Assembly (NCBI RefSeq): GCF_022669015.1
Contig: NZ_JAKKSL010000007.1
Span: forward strand, 124,001-188,000
Direction: 5' to 3'
DNA: 64,000 bases
Source of the DNA: Colwellia maritima
GTDB lineage: Bacteria > Pseudomonadota > Gammaproteobacteria > Enterobacterales > Alteromonadaceae
The notes under the pieces are model-generated. The model had not been told where the DNA came from, made no database searches, and saw only the letters and a list, made by a program, of their open reading frames with translations. A program made the translations under genes and the position numbers. Shown in pieces: positions 1 through 9,342 of this stretch. The first letter of the stretch is position 1; each line of letters opens with the position of its first letter.

Positions 1-2385
1 GCACGATCTACATCCCCTATTGAGTTACCAATAGAGCGCATTAGGCCGGCCGCAATACCCTTATCCTGAGCATCCAATCCAAGGTTTTTATCTCCACCTT
101 TAAGTGTTTCTTCAATATTTCTCGCTGTTTTGAACGCGCTAGAGGAATCATGATACTCGGTAGGAGAACCCAACCTTTCTTTATCCGATGCGGATAACTT
201 ATCATACCACGCATCGTAATGACCCCAAGTAAACATCTTATCAGCAGTCGCATTATCGAGCTGTAATGTGTCTGTCTTAGAATCTATATTACTCATAGAG
301 TTGCCAAGCGCCATTGATTTAGCTTCAGCTAACTGGTAAGCCTCCAATGCTGTTTTCGCTTTTTGTGATGATTCATTGTCACTAAACATTTTTGTATCGC
401 TCGTTTTTTCTGATGAACCACTAGAGCTACCGTTGGATGTTACTGTGCCACCAGACTCTTGAAAACCTCTAGCTTTGTCTACCATTTCTTGATAGGTCGT
501 GCTTTCTAGTTGAGCTGTATTAAGGTCAATCCCCGCAGATACTTTTCCTACCGGAAGGCCGGCTGGCAGCGCCGCCTTTAATTGCCATCTGTGCTCTTTC
601 TTCATTAGAAAAGCTTTCATTGGCTCTTGTTGTGTTTGCAAGTGTTGATAGTTTAGTGTCGGTATTCATTTCGCTCCAATTTTGAGCGTTTACCTTGTCA
701 ACACTGCTTGCTGATCCCATTCCGCTTACTACCGCTTGGCTAAGTGCTTGGCTATATGAACCTTGTGAAGAGGTCACTTCACTTTGAACAGTTTGCATAG
801 ATGCACTTCTACCAGAGGATTGTATGTCACTTATTGACGAGGAGCCTACAGATAGGTTACTAGATAGTGTATGGTTAGTAGTATAAGCACCTGTTGACGT
901 ACCAAATATCTTTCCTTCGTCACCCATTTTTAGTGCGCCACCGTTCATGTTAGAGCTAATAGTCGGCGCTCCCATATTTCCATCAACACTACCTGACGCT
1001 ACATTTCGCATCACGCCCATCATAGAATGAACACCACCGTACAATAAGAACATGGCCAACATAGGAATAGAGGCAGTCAGTGCGGCTGCAGTAGCTAAAA
1101 AGCCTTCAACCTCAAGAATTGTGTCGGGCAGGGAATCAAAGCTGAAAGGGTCAAATCCAGATGCAGCACCAAGCGCGTTTTCAACCGATATTGCGGTATA
1201 CAAATTGACAAAAATACTAATAAAACTCCAGAGATTAACAAATAAAATCAGCATCATGTATTTTTTTATCATGGCAAATCCAAGACCACCTAGTACGGCA
1301 AGCAACATCATAATTGGAGCCATATAAAACGCAAAACATTCAAGAGCTGTAATCACGGGTATAGCTATTTGGTTGAATAACGCACGTTCGCCCGCTTTTT
1401 CATAGACACGCTTACGCATACCTTGGAATACCATTTGATCGGTGTAATTTTCTAATGAGGTATTTTTAAGTCCATCTCTGATCATGTAACTTTGGAACAT
1501 ACCTAGTTGAATGTCATAAGGACTTGGGCCAATACCATAAGAACCATAAATCATCGCTGAAGCATTTCGTAATGCCTCTCTTGAAACCCCTTTTTTCTCA
1601 TAAAAGTCAGTTAAATTATTTTCTAATGTTGTATTGTTAAGCGCACTCATTATTGCTGAATGAGCATCAGGGCAGGCCATTTGTGTACCAAAATGACTAC
1701 CGCCTGCGGTTAAATACACATCGGTTTGCAGAAAATCATAAGTTACCTTAAGTGCTTGAAACAAGCTTTGGCTGATAGTTGTTGTACGTAGTAATTCAAT
1801 AGACATTGTTGGATCACGACCAGTAAGTTCATGGTCAACAACATAACAATTTTGAACATACTCTGTTATCGTTTTCCCTAAATCATATCCTTTATTATTG
1901 CTTTTAAACTGCATAGAAGTTGGTGGCCTTTGATCGTACATTTTAACTAAAGCACTTAAAGGGTCTGCCTCTTTGTCGCCGGAAGAGAATGTTACCGGGG
2001 CGAAACTAACCTCCATAATCTCTCGAATACCCGAGAAAAAATTCGACGCAATAGCGCTTGGCACTGCCGCGATAAAGGGAACATCATTAATAACAGTAAA
2101 TCGGTGTGCATCACGAATAGACGTTAATTCCACATCGTATTTTGGTGACATGGGGGAGGCGAATACTATCCACCCAATAAGGCCCATTAAAAATTCCCTA
2201 AATGGGAAGGGCGCTTTATCGGGGTTCATGATATGACCAATAGATGCCCACAAAAGCAGTAGCATTAACAAAATACCGCTTGCTGTATTAAAAACACCAT
2301 CTTGATTATAGACTCGCGCTACGCCATGTATTATTTGTTCGATAAAGTCAAAGTCACCTAGTACTCTAATTTCAACTGACGACAT
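1..2385 (-). CDS. traG: Conjugal transfer protein TraG (frameshifted, C-terminus off the left edge)
   Basis: Inner-membrane mating-pair stabilisation protein of F-type conjugation systems. The N-terminal part (2385 down to about 575) has membrane segments near residues 38-60, 66-80 and several between about 345 and 470, followed by a Ser/Thr/Asn-rich region, as in TraG. That frame stops near 526, but the adjacent frame continues without stops to position 1 (GLPVGKVSAGIDLNTAQLES onward). One extra base in the GCCGCC run near 571-576 explains the break. It follows traH by 5 bp, giving the usual F-H-G order. The C-terminal domain, which acts in entry exclusion and mating-pair stabilisation in the family, is incomplete because the window ends. 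Confidence 0.85.
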
Positions 2386-2390
2386 AATTA

Positions 2391-3803
2391 TTACCCTTTA
2401 TTCTGTTCAGATAGATCTTTATTAGCATTGATGATTTGAAGAGCTGACTTATATGCTAACCTTCTCTTGTCTATTTTTTCATTTAGGGCTTTTAATCTCA
2501 CATCGAAAGTGTTTATTAATGCTTCACCTTGAGGTTTTAATGTTTGTTTGGTAGATGATGATGCCGCAAGTAGTGAGTGGGCAATAACGCCACGCATAGC
2601 AATACCAATATCATTAATTTGTTGTTGAGCGATAGTGAGCGCAAGCCATTCAGCAAGCCCGTCAGATGCCGAGCCTTTAAAAGCCACAGCCATTTTGACC
2701 CAAGGGTAGCGGTAACTGTTAATAAATTTCACCTGCTCAGTGTCGTTTAACATATCTTTTCGCTGAATTTTTTGAAACACACCATTAACGCCCTTTAAAT
2801 AACCCGTATAAATTTCAAAAAGTCCTTTAAAATTTGCCTGGGCGACTGGTGCGACAGATGTACAATCAGGATCGACGCTTTCTGTTTTAGTGCAAGTTAA
2901 TATTTTGCCATCTTTATGGCTGCTTGATGTGCCTGCAGGGACACCGAAAACAAAAGACTCCAACTTCATGGTTGCTTCTTCATGTATTGTCGTTAAGCAT
3001 TCTTTGTCGTTAGCTTTACTTGTACTACATTCAGAGCCAGTAGTTGCTTGTGTTATTACAGTACCAAAAATGGATTGGATTAATTCAGCAGAGTCCCTTA
3101 TCCCGGTTATGTCTAACGTTGGTAGGGTTATGTTTGAATAAGAGCCTTTTAAAGCGGTATAAACAAGGTTTTGATCTGCGATGAGTTTTGCTGTGCTTAC
3201 AGATAAGCCGGCAGTACTGCCACCAGTTCCCCAGTCACCTAAATTGTTATCAAACCAACTATCAATGTTACCCGCTTTTGCTTCAATCGACATACCCATT
3301 GAACTGGACCAAACTTTTAACTTTTGCTGAGGCATCTACTGTATCATCCGCAAATTTAATCGCGTTCTCACACGAATTACGCCCCCATTGGTTAAGTTGC
3401 TCGATTTTTTTTGATATGTTATCCATCACCTCTTTACACGATGGACAAACTGAGCTCATAGCTAAGTTGAAAAAATATAACGACGCCCCTTGAGCTGCAC
3501 CACGCGCCACTTGCACTAGTTCATCTCCTGACACCAAACCAAACGAACCCGCAAACATATCAATACCATTGCAGCCAGATTTCATTGAAGGGGGCTAAAC
3601 CTTGTTATATCCACCCCTGTTTGTTGTACTCTTCCTGTGAACGAGCCACCATGCCAATAACGACCTTGAGAGGTATCGTAAGCTCCAGAAGATCCTTGAC
3701 TGTAGCTATTAAAGATATCTTTTGGGTCAACGGCTTGTGCTGACTGTTGTATGTAGGGCATAGCAAGAATGCCGATTAAGGCTAATTTTGATAGTCGGTT
3801 CAT
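2391..3803 (-). CDS. traH: Conjugative pilus assembly protein TraH (two frameshifts)
   Basis: Periplasmic or outer-membrane component needed for F-type pilus assembly. Three consecutive reading frames together give one TraH. The N-terminal frame starts MNRLSKLALIG with a signal peptide ending around SAQAVDP and carries the GGSFTGRV segment. A middle frame has the CNGIDMFAGSFG hallmark and a CPSC pair. A C-terminal frame of about 310 residues runs from KVWSSSMGMS. The first break lies in a C5 run near 3590 (six C would restore the frame), the second near 3315-3325. The start at 3803 sits just after the traF stop at 3808. Probably a full-length gene carrying sequencing indels. Confidence 0.85.
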
Positions 3804-3807
3804 AAGT

Positions 3808-4784
3808 TTAGTCCTGGTTTTCAGAAGGTTGGTTAGGTGTAGAGCCAAAATTAGCGACTCCTTTAAGCTTTGCACGAAGCAGATCAGCTAAATGGCCGGG
3901 GTCATTTTCAAGGCGTTCTTTGTTAGCTGTGATTTCGCCATCGCTATTTTTAAACACGTTAACTTCACGTACAGATTGTGCGCGTTGATATTCTTCAGTA
4001 GTAATAATTTCAGCATCACGCGAAACCAATAAGAGTCGTTTTTCAATTTCAGGTAAAGTATGTAGTCCTTGTGTCAGAGGGATAAACCTTTTCCCATCAT
4101 TTTGAGCAACAAACATAGTTGGTGTAACCGTCACATTAAACTGCTTTGTCACATTACCGCTGTTATCATAAACCACGTCAAAATCTTCCATGCCTGGTAA
4201 TGTTCCACCGTCCATAGAAATGGCGAGTATTTTTACGCCATATCGATAAGAAAATTCTTTTAATACTGGGATTTGTTTCATGCAGTAAGAACACGTTGTT
4301 TTATAGAAAAACCACACATGGTTGTTTTCTTTTACCTTGTCCATAATATTGGTAAGGGCATTTCGTGTTTCATGAGAAAAAGACGCTAAGGCCATTGAAG
4401 TTGTCGGACGACGTTTGGATTCATCAAGCAGAGTTTCAATTTCCATAAACTCCATCATTTTGCTTGAAAAACGCGTACTCAAATCCAAGATAAGACGCTG
4501 TGCATAAGCGTAAGCAGCTAAGTTCTCAGGGGTAGGCTTGTTAATGGCATCATCGCGGATACCATCTAAGTTTTTTCTAAGCCAGTCAACATCGAGCGTA
4601 ACGCGCTCCTCAGACTTTTCACTATTAACCGTGTTGTTTTTTGGTATTCAGTTTCTTCAGGTTGCTCGGGTTCTGTTTCATGCCAAAACCAACCACGCTG
4701 TTTGTCGGAATAGAAGTCAGGCTGTTCAGATTGAGCTGATGCAAAAAAACAAATAGAAGCAAGGGCGGCAATAAATAAGCGCAT
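3808..4784 (-). CDS. traF: Conjugal transfer protein TraF, thioredoxin fold (one frameshift)
   Basis: Periplasmic pilus-assembly protein. The start at 4784 (MRLFIAALASICFF) gives a signal peptide, followed by the family motif FYSDKQRGWFW. The frame breaks at an A6/T6 run near 4636-4642; one more A rejoins the downstream frame, which reads through VDWLRKNLDGIRDDA into a thioredoxin-like domain with a CSYC active-site-like motif (TTCSYCMKQIPVLKEF) and the cis-Pro-like VTPTMFV. Many F TraF proteins have lost the CXXC; here it is kept, so redox activity is possible. It is the first gene of traF-traH-traG, and a 27-bp palindrome (4846-4872) lies 62 bp upstream. Confidence 0.87.
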
Positions 4785-4845
4785 AGTACACCTCAATAAA
4801 ATTATAGAAGCGTATTATGGAATGATAAGAGGGTTGTTTTATTTG

Positions 4846-4872
4846 TTAGAGGGCTGTTTTTCACCCCTCTAA
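4846..4872 (-). promoter_or_regulatory. Site A: 27-bp palindrome upstream of traF
   Basis: TTAGAG-N15-CCTCTAA type inverted repeat, 27 bp edge to edge. On the minus strand a CATAAT(ACG) -10-like hexamer follows about 25 bp downstream, then the traF start. The same layout occurs at sites B, C, D and F. Inferred activator box for the FlhDC-like pair encoded at 5419-6285. Confidence 0.6.
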
Positions 4873-4875
4873 CAT

Positions 4876-5329
4876 TTAGAAGAGATTTATTTTTTTTATT
4901 ATTTTTAGAAACTTTTGCTGTGCGATAAGCTCATACGTATCCACATCAAGAGAATACGTCAAATAATTTTCTTTTGAGTATTCAGAGTTGGTACATTTAA
5001 ACATAACCGACTCGTCTGAATTTTGAATAGATTGAACCATTCCAAAGAAAAGGAATAGAAGAAGTTTTATCGTTTAACGTTCCAAACTCAATCGCAAAAG
5101 AGTCACCCGAAAGAGATAGGTTTTTAAGGTAGTTTCTAGGGCCGCCAACTGAGATCATTAGCGTGTATTTATTTTGTTTTTTTTGTATAACGATAATATT
5201 TTCAAGGTGGCCATCACAGATACCTTGAAGTTCTCTTTCAACAATTTCTGCTGATAAAGTTACTGTAGATGAAAGGGCTAACAAAGCCAAAGTCATTAAT
5301 TTTGATTTTACATTTTTCATAAAAGTCAC
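4876..5329 (-). CDS. Small secreted protein of unknown function (frameshifted)
   Basis: Starts MTFMKNVKSKLMTLALLALSS, a clear signal peptide, followed by a short Cys-containing periplasmic domain. The frame runs to about 5045 and then stops early at 4997. The adjacent frame continues MVQSIQNSDESVMFKC to a stop at 4876, giving about 150 residues in all; a one-base indel near 5045 in a T/C-rich run is the likely cause. No family recognised. It lies between the traF operon and the activator genes. Its stop falls almost on site A, which suggests it ends before the traF promoter. Confidence 0.5.
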
Positions 5330-5387
5330 CTTTGTTTTATTGCGGTGACAACAAATAGCAAAAGAGATAATACAATAACCATATCAT

Positions 5388-5404
5388 ACTGTCAATCGTA
5401 CAGT
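5388..5404. promoter_or_regulatory. Inverted repeat ACTGT-N7-ACAGT
   Basis: A 17-bp interrupted palindrome 59 bp upstream of the secreted-protein gene that starts at 5329. It resembles a LexA box, but the spacer is one base short of CTGT-N8-ACAG, so SOS control is doubtful. It could be an operator for that gene. Confidence 0.25.
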
Positions 5405-5418
5405 GTATGGTAGTTATA

Positions 5419-5961
5419 TTAACCACCAACTGCCTTTTGTTTGATGTTGTTTTTTTCTTTCAAAGAAAGTGATTCACGCTCTATCGCTACGCATAGATTG
5501 CATACTTTCTTTATATCATATGGATGAAAAACAAACGGTTGATTGCAACATTTACATGAAGGGGCTACAAAAACTTGCTCAGAACGCATATCTTTCACCC
5601 AGTAATGGATGCGATTTACTGACATGATATCTCGTGGATAAAGCATTTTGTAAGTAGTGAAAAAATCGTGTAACTCTAAAATACCGAACTTTCTTGAACA
5701 AAAGCTTGGGTTGTCGGAAAACATACGTGTGTATAATCGGTATAATCTATCTGCAGTGTAAGCGAGCGGAGATGATGAACGTAGCCAAGCGTTACCATCT
5801 CTATGCTTATATTCTGGGCCGCGAGGGTCGCTTGCAAAATGAGGGTTGATGGTGGCTGTATTAGAATAATAGCAAGCTATGACGGATTTCTGTGCGCCAT
5901 AACTTGCAAGTTCGATTGCGGCATTGAGATACTTAACTTTGGGTAAAACATTCATATCCAT
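5419..5961 (-). CDS. FlhC-like transcriptional activator (AcaC/SetC-type)
   Basis: 180 residues, like FlhC. The N-terminal helix (LNAAIELASYGAQKSVI) matches the FlhC AIELIRLGAR region. The C-terminus has the FlhC zinc site: CKCCNQPF about 15 residues before CNLCVAI. In SXT/R391 and IncA/C elements, SetCD and AcaCD are FlhDC homologues that form a heteromeric activator of transfer genes, so this gene probably does the same. It lies 9 bp downstream of the FlhD-like gene in one operon, in the acaD-acaC order. The 27-bp palindromes at 4846, 7903, 8724, 16893 and 18840 are the likely targets. The gene is intact. Confidence 0.8.
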   Translation of the reverse strand: MDMNVLPKVKYLNAAIELASYGAQKSVIACYYSNTATINPHFASDPRGPEYKHRDGNAWLRSSSPLAYTADRLYRLYTRMFSDNPSFCSRKFGILELHDFFTTYKMLYPRDIMSVNRIHYWVKDMRSEQVFVAPSCKCCNQPFVFHPYDIKKVCNLCVAIERESLSLKEKNNIKQKAVGG

Positions 5962-5970
5962 GCACTCTTT

Positions 5971-6285
5971 TTAAGCAGCGGTTACTCTATCCAACTCAAG
6001 ATCAGATAGTAGAGAAGACGATGGTAATGAATCAAGTAGTCGCTTAAATCCATCATTTTTTGAACGAATAGTTAAAATTGGTAGATTGTTTGGTGTGTCA
6101 TTTAATTGCAGCAACTCAGTGTGAGTAATTGAACTTAATGTCTCAACTGTCTTGTCACTGTAACCAAACACCCCTTTAAGTATTCTTGGAGAAGACATTG
6201 CTATATCTCTTTTCAACATCAGGATGGCAATTTCCATCCTCCTAAGTTCTTTTAGATTTTTTTCTATGTCTATATGTGAATTCAT
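5971..6285 (-). CDS. FlhD-like transcriptional activator subunit (AcaD/SetD-type)
   Basis: 104 residues, a mostly helical protein the size of FlhD. Called FlhD-like mainly by its position immediately upstream of an unmistakable FlhC-like gene, and by its helix-turn-helix-like central part (YSDKTVETLSSITHTELLQL), since FlhD-type sequences diverge strongly. Likely partner of the 5419-5961 product in activating conjugation. No 27-bp palindrome lies upstream; instead there is an ACCTAC/GTAGGT inverted repeat right before the start, which could be the operator of a repressor (SetR/Acr-type) outside the window. Confidence 0.65.
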   Translation of the reverse strand: MNSHIDIEKNLKELRRMEIAILMLKRDIAMSSPRILKGVFGYSDKTVETLSSITHTELLQLNDTPNNLPILTIRSKNDGFKRLLDSLPSSSLLSDLELDRVTAA

Positions 6286-6289
6286 TTTA

Positions 6290-6315
6290 ACCTACCTAAT
6301 TATTATGAAGTAGGT
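6290..6315. promoter_or_regulatory. Inverted repeat ACCTAC-N14-GTAGGT upstream of the activator operon
   Basis: Perfect 6-bp arms within 30 bp of the FlhD-like start, in otherwise AT-rich DNA. The position suggests an operator or leader hairpin controlling the master activator genes. No binding protein can be assigned. Confidence 0.3.
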
Positions 6316-6466
6316 AATTATAAACACTCGCTGACAATACAGTCAAATTTTTTAACAAAATTTTATGTTATTTTACCTTTTTTTATTTATCGTTTTGCGT
6401 GAAGGAAATTGAGTGATGAATCAAAAGCCATCGCCTTACTGAATAGCGAGACGATGTTTTACTGAG

Positions 6467-6736
6467 TTACATTTGTGTAATATCCATACCAAAATCAACA
6501 GGTTTTATATCTTCCTTTTTTTCATTAGTAACGCTATTTTCGTTGGAAGCTATATTGCTATGAGAAACATTTATATCGCTATTAACGCTTGACACATTGA
6601 GATTAAAAACGCCTTTCTCCATCAGTAATCCATTCGTGGCCAAACGAACAAGTTCAAAATTTCTAGCTTTAGGGGAAAGATCTTTGAGATATTCACACAA
6701 AATAGTATCGGGTATTTTAATTTTAAAACTATTCAT
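6467..6736 (-). CDS. ParR-like small partition protein
   Basis: 89 residues, 3 bp downstream of the ParM-like gene, the usual parM-parR operon layout. The first 45 residues (IPDTILCEYLKDLSPKARN) look like a ribbon-helix-helix N-terminus; the rest is polar and low complexity, as in adaptor proteins that contact ParM filaments. R391/SXT carry a comparable srpM-srpR pair. The assignment rests on position and size; sequence similarity was not tested. Confidence 0.55.
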   Translation of the reverse strand: MNSFKIKIPDTILCEYLKDLSPKARNFELVRLATNGLLMEKGVFNLNVSSVNSDINVSHSNIASNENSVTNEKKEDIKPVDFGMDITQM

Positions 6737-6739
6737 ACA

Positions 6740-7810
6740 TTAAGCTGCCGTGTTTTTGAGTTGGGTAGCTGCGTAGTATTGAAGCCCACCGTAATACATT
6801 CCAGTACAAATGGCGGTAAGGGGGTTTTTGACTACGGTGATTTCGTGTGCAGGATAAGCTTCTTTAACCGCGTTCAAAAATACTTCATGAGGACCACCCA
6901 TAAGTAAAATTAAATCTATATCACCACCAAGACCCACCTTATTTTGAGTGCTAGTTAACGCTGAGCCTGTTACGTTTGAAATAGCAGAGCGAACATCAAA
7001 ATGAATATCAACATCTTTACCACTCATATCTTTACCAACACAAACAGGAAACGGGTATTTTCTACCTGCAATACGAATGTGATCTTTGTGTTTGTAAAAT
7101 GCTTCATCAATTTGCTCTATTGGGATAGAGCCAAGATCAGGAAAGGCAACCTTTAAAACACGTGCAACCGAAGCAAGTACAGCACTCATTCCTTGATCTA
7201 CACCACCACTTCTACTGTTGTTTATGATAAGCCCTTTGCTACATATGAAATCCCAAGTCCCGAACCCCGGATCTAATGATAAGATAGTTTTTTCGCGCAT
7301 CTCACTGAATGCCGCTTGGCCTGAGTCATTTGCATGAGACAAAAGACCGCCCATTGGTTGCACAATAACCCAACAATCTTTTATATTATATTTTTTCCCG
7401 TTTACTTCATGACAACCAATAACTAGATCTTTCAGCTCTTGTTTACGGTGCCAGTTCTCGACCGGAAGACCCAAAACCAACAAATCTATTTCAGTTTCAT
7501 TCATATAAACAAGTGATCCAAAAAGGAGAGCTTGGTATTGATCAGAAGTAATATATTTATTATTTAGGACGCGGCCATTTGTTTTGTCTGAGCCAAGAGA
7601 TGCATCAATACCGATCTCATATTTTGAACCTTTAATATCAACCAAAACAGTATTTCTATCATTTAGTCCCGCACCAAGATCACTTTTACTTGGGTCAACC
7701 TGCGAAACAATGGAAGGAAATGTAAGAATTTTTGGCGAACCATTTTCATTAACGCCTGTAACAAGGCTAGTCGAACCAAAGCCCAATTCTAATGCTCTTA
7801 TTGTTGCCAC
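6740..7810 (-). CDS. parM: ParM/StbA-like actin-family ATPase (possibly PRTRC protein D)
   Basis: Actin-like ATPase for plasmid or ICE partition. Visible motifs: phosphate-1 LELGFGSTS near the N-terminus, phosphate-2 LSLDPGFGTWDF mid-protein, and the adenosine motif LLMGGPHEVF near the C-terminus. The open frame extends to 7888, but a GTG at 7810 preceded by GAGGTAATAACA gives the usual N-terminus just before phosphate-1, so this start was chosen (356 residues). PRTRC system protein D is also a ParM/StbA-like protein with a similar DVGYGNT-type start, so this could be the D component, placed 23 kb from the rest of the cassette. Site B lies 93 bp upstream, and iteron-like repeats lie further upstream. 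Confidence 0.8.
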   Translation of the reverse strand: MATIRALELGFGSTSLVTGVNENGSPKILTFPSIVSQVDPSKSDLGAGLNDRNTVLVDIKGSKYEIGIDASLGSDKTNGRVLNNKYITSDQYQALLFGSLVYMNETEIDLLVLGLPVENWHRKQELKDLVIGCHEVNGKKYNIKDCWVIVQPMGGLLSHANDSGQAAFSEMREKTILSLDPGFGTWDFICSKGLIINNSRSGGVDQGMSAVLASVARVLKVAFPDLGSIPIEQIDEAFYKHKDHIRIAGRKYPFPVCVGKDMSGKDVDIHFDVRSAISNVTGSALTSTQNKVGLGGDIDLILLMGGPHEVFLNAVKEAYPAHEITVVKNPLTAICTGMYYGGLQYYAATQLKNTAA

Positions 7811-7902
7811 TGTTATTACCTCTATTATGTTGTGAACATCTTTTTGAGAAAACCCCAAAACTATAAAACGTATAATAAACCTGTTCAAAAAGAAGTGATT
7901 TA

Positions 7903-7929
7903 TTAGACACGAGTATTTTGCCTGTCTAA
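7903..7929 (-). promoter_or_regulatory. Site B: 27-bp palindrome upstream of parM
   Basis: TTAGAC-N15-GTCTAA, again exactly 27 bp. On the minus strand a TATTAT -10-like hexamer follows 26 bp downstream, then the parM GTG. The arm carries a compensated change (GAC/GTC instead of GAG/CTC), which keeps the symmetry and supports a functional dimer or heteromer site. Confidence 0.6.
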
Positions 7930-8066
7930 CAATAAATAATTAAAAAGTTCGTCATGACACCCAATAGTTACCCGAACGGAACTAAAAAGTGTAGTTGGAA
8001 ATTTGTACGTAAATAACTTGTTATACAGTCACCCTATTGGTGCCATAAAAGCCCCAGAAAGACACT

Positions 8067-8133
8067 TGTACTCTCCTGTACACTCCTTTTGTTACGGAAG
8101 TGATCCTAAAAGTTCCTAAAGGTTCCTGAAGTA
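8067..8133. repeat. 10-bp direct repeats, candidate partition centromere
   Basis: Two sets of 10-bp direct repeats upstream of parM: TGTACTCTCC then TGTACACTCC (8067-8086), and TCCTAAAAGT, TCCTAAAGGT, TCCTGAAGTA (8104-8133). ParR proteins bind arrays of 10-11-bp repeats near their promoter, so this is a plausible parC/srpC-like site. Inference from position and periodicity. Confidence 0.4.
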
Positions 8134-8143
8134 GATAGCAAGG

Positions 8144-8359
8144 TCATTGGCAATCAAAGTAAATGGATTGGATTAAATAGCGCCTTTGAATACCACCTCT
8201 AAGGAAAAACCCGAATAAACTGCTGCACCACGCACCAATTGCAACAAATAATACTGCATCACAACAAATAACCTGTATTTTATTTGTAAAAAAACCAATG
8301 GTATCTATGTTAATCCCAAGCAAAACCTCAACAACGCAGAAAAATATAAAATATTGCAC
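8144..8359 (-). CDS. Small hydrophobic protein, uncertain
   Basis: 71 codons starting MQYFIFFCVVEVLL, with two hydrophobic stretches and a basic tail (RGGIQRR). No convincing ribosome binding site and no family recognised. It lies in the intergenic region between the partition and mobilisation genes, where cis-acting sites are expected, so it may be a chance reading frame. Confidence 0.25.
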   Translation of the reverse strand: MQYFIFFCVVEVLLGINIDTIGFFTNKIQVICCDAVLFVAIGAWCSSLFGFFLRGGIQRRYLIQSIYFDCQ

Positions 8360-8723
8360 ACGCAGTTATAATGAAAATAAAATACTGCAAAATAGGTAAT
8401 ATAACGAAGCAAAAACAGAATTATACAAGTCAACATAACTAACCTACAAATCACCACCCTTCAAGCTCTTGGGAAAAAGATCTTTCTAGCCTGGTAATTG
8501 CAACTAAAGGCTCGCTTCGTGCAAAAAACAGGCGACATTTACTGATTCAAGATCGGCAGAGTCAAATATAATCGTTTTTTTACTGCCCTCACTTAATAAA
8601 GTGCGGTAAAGATAATTTATACCCTACTTTGTGTATATGTTCTTTTTCTAAAAAAAAGTTGCAGCGTGCAAACGGATGTAATTTTGCGGAATGTATATTT
8701 ACAGTCGTTGATAAATAAAATCA
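8360..8723. other. Non-coding region, candidate oriT
   Basis: About 360 bp without a credible gene, AT-rich, directly upstream of the mobI-like gene. SXT/R391 and IncA/C elements have oriT in this position relative to mobI. It contains a small hairpin CACTT-AATA-AAGTG (8590-8603). No nic sequence can be recognised, so the call is positional. Confidence 0.35.
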
Positions 8724-8750
8724 CTAGAGAGGCAAATTCAGGGCCTCTAA
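8724..8750 (+). promoter_or_regulatory. Site C: 27-bp palindrome upstream of mobI-like/traI operon
   Basis: CTAGAG-N15-CCTCTAA, 27 bp, with a TAGAAT-like -10 about 24 bp downstream and the first gene start 59 bp downstream. Same geometry as sites A, B, D and F. Likely drives 8809 to 16818. Confidence 0.55.
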
Positions 8751-8808
8751 TAAAACATGGTTCAAAAAATAGCGATAGAATTCCTTAACCAATAAAGGAG
8801 GTTTAGTC

Positions 8809-9342
8809 ATGGCGGTAGTAGAGCTAGACATGAGTGATTGGTCTGACGGTGATATCCGTATCTTTAATACTGTTGTCAATGCAGAAATAGAAGAGATTGA
8901 TAGAGCCAGGCGAATAGTTGATAAGTACTGGGTTGGCTTTGAGCGTTCAAACAGAGCCATCTTAAATGACAAAAAAATAGGTGTAGATAGTAAAAGGAAG
9001 ACGAGTGTTTTAGCTCCTGTAATAGAAAAGGTTGAAACATCTGGTCGCAATTCAGCAAGAATTATTTGGTGTTTGTTTGAGTGGAAAGGATTTCAAAAAC
9101 GAAATAGAAACGCGTGGAAGCGGGTGCCTTTTTCTAAAGGGCATTACGAATATACGTACAACCCTTCGGTTTTAGTAAAGCATTCCGTTGGGTGGGATTC
9201 TATCTCAATACTTGAAACTGAGGCTCAACTTGAACCCATACGATTAACACTTAAAAACTATCAAAGAATGATTGTATCAATGTCGGCTAAATACCGACGC
9301 GTTAGTAAATTAACCCAAAAGAGAGAGTTTATTTATGGCTAA
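8809..9342 (+). CDS. MobI-like auxiliary mobilisation protein
   Basis: 177 residues, start preceded by AAAGGAGG. It has the layout of the MobI(A/C)/SXT MobI family: an acidic N-terminal helix ending in YWVGFERSN, then a basic W-rich central part (IIWCLFEWKGFQKRNRN, WKRVPFSKGHYEY), then a C-terminal helix. MobI is needed with TraI to process oriT in those elements. The position, first gene of the relaxase operon and next to the likely oriT, fits. Identification is by pattern only; identity to known MobI is probably low. It overlaps the next gene by 8 bp. Confidence 0.5.
   Translation: MAVVELDMSDWSDGDIRIFNTVVNAEIEEIDRARRIVDKYWVGFERSNRAILNDKKIGVDSKRKTSVLAPVIEKVETSGRNSARIIWCLFEWKGFQKRNRNAWKRVPFSKGHYEYTYNPSVLVKHSVGWDSISILETEAQLEPIRLTLKNYQRMIVSMSAKYRRVSKLTQKREFIYG

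Noticed and set aside
41-253. Minus-strand frame of 70 codons at the left edge
   Set aside because: It is out of frame with the TraG continuation, which reads through the same stretch without stops and matches the expected protein.
1052-2236. Plus-strand frames inside traG
   Set aside because: Antisense shadows of a well-supported membrane protein gene, with no ribosome sites.
5388-5404. A second LexA box
   Set aside because: The spacer between CTGT and ACAG is 7 bp, not 8, so it was listed only as an unassigned inverted repeat.
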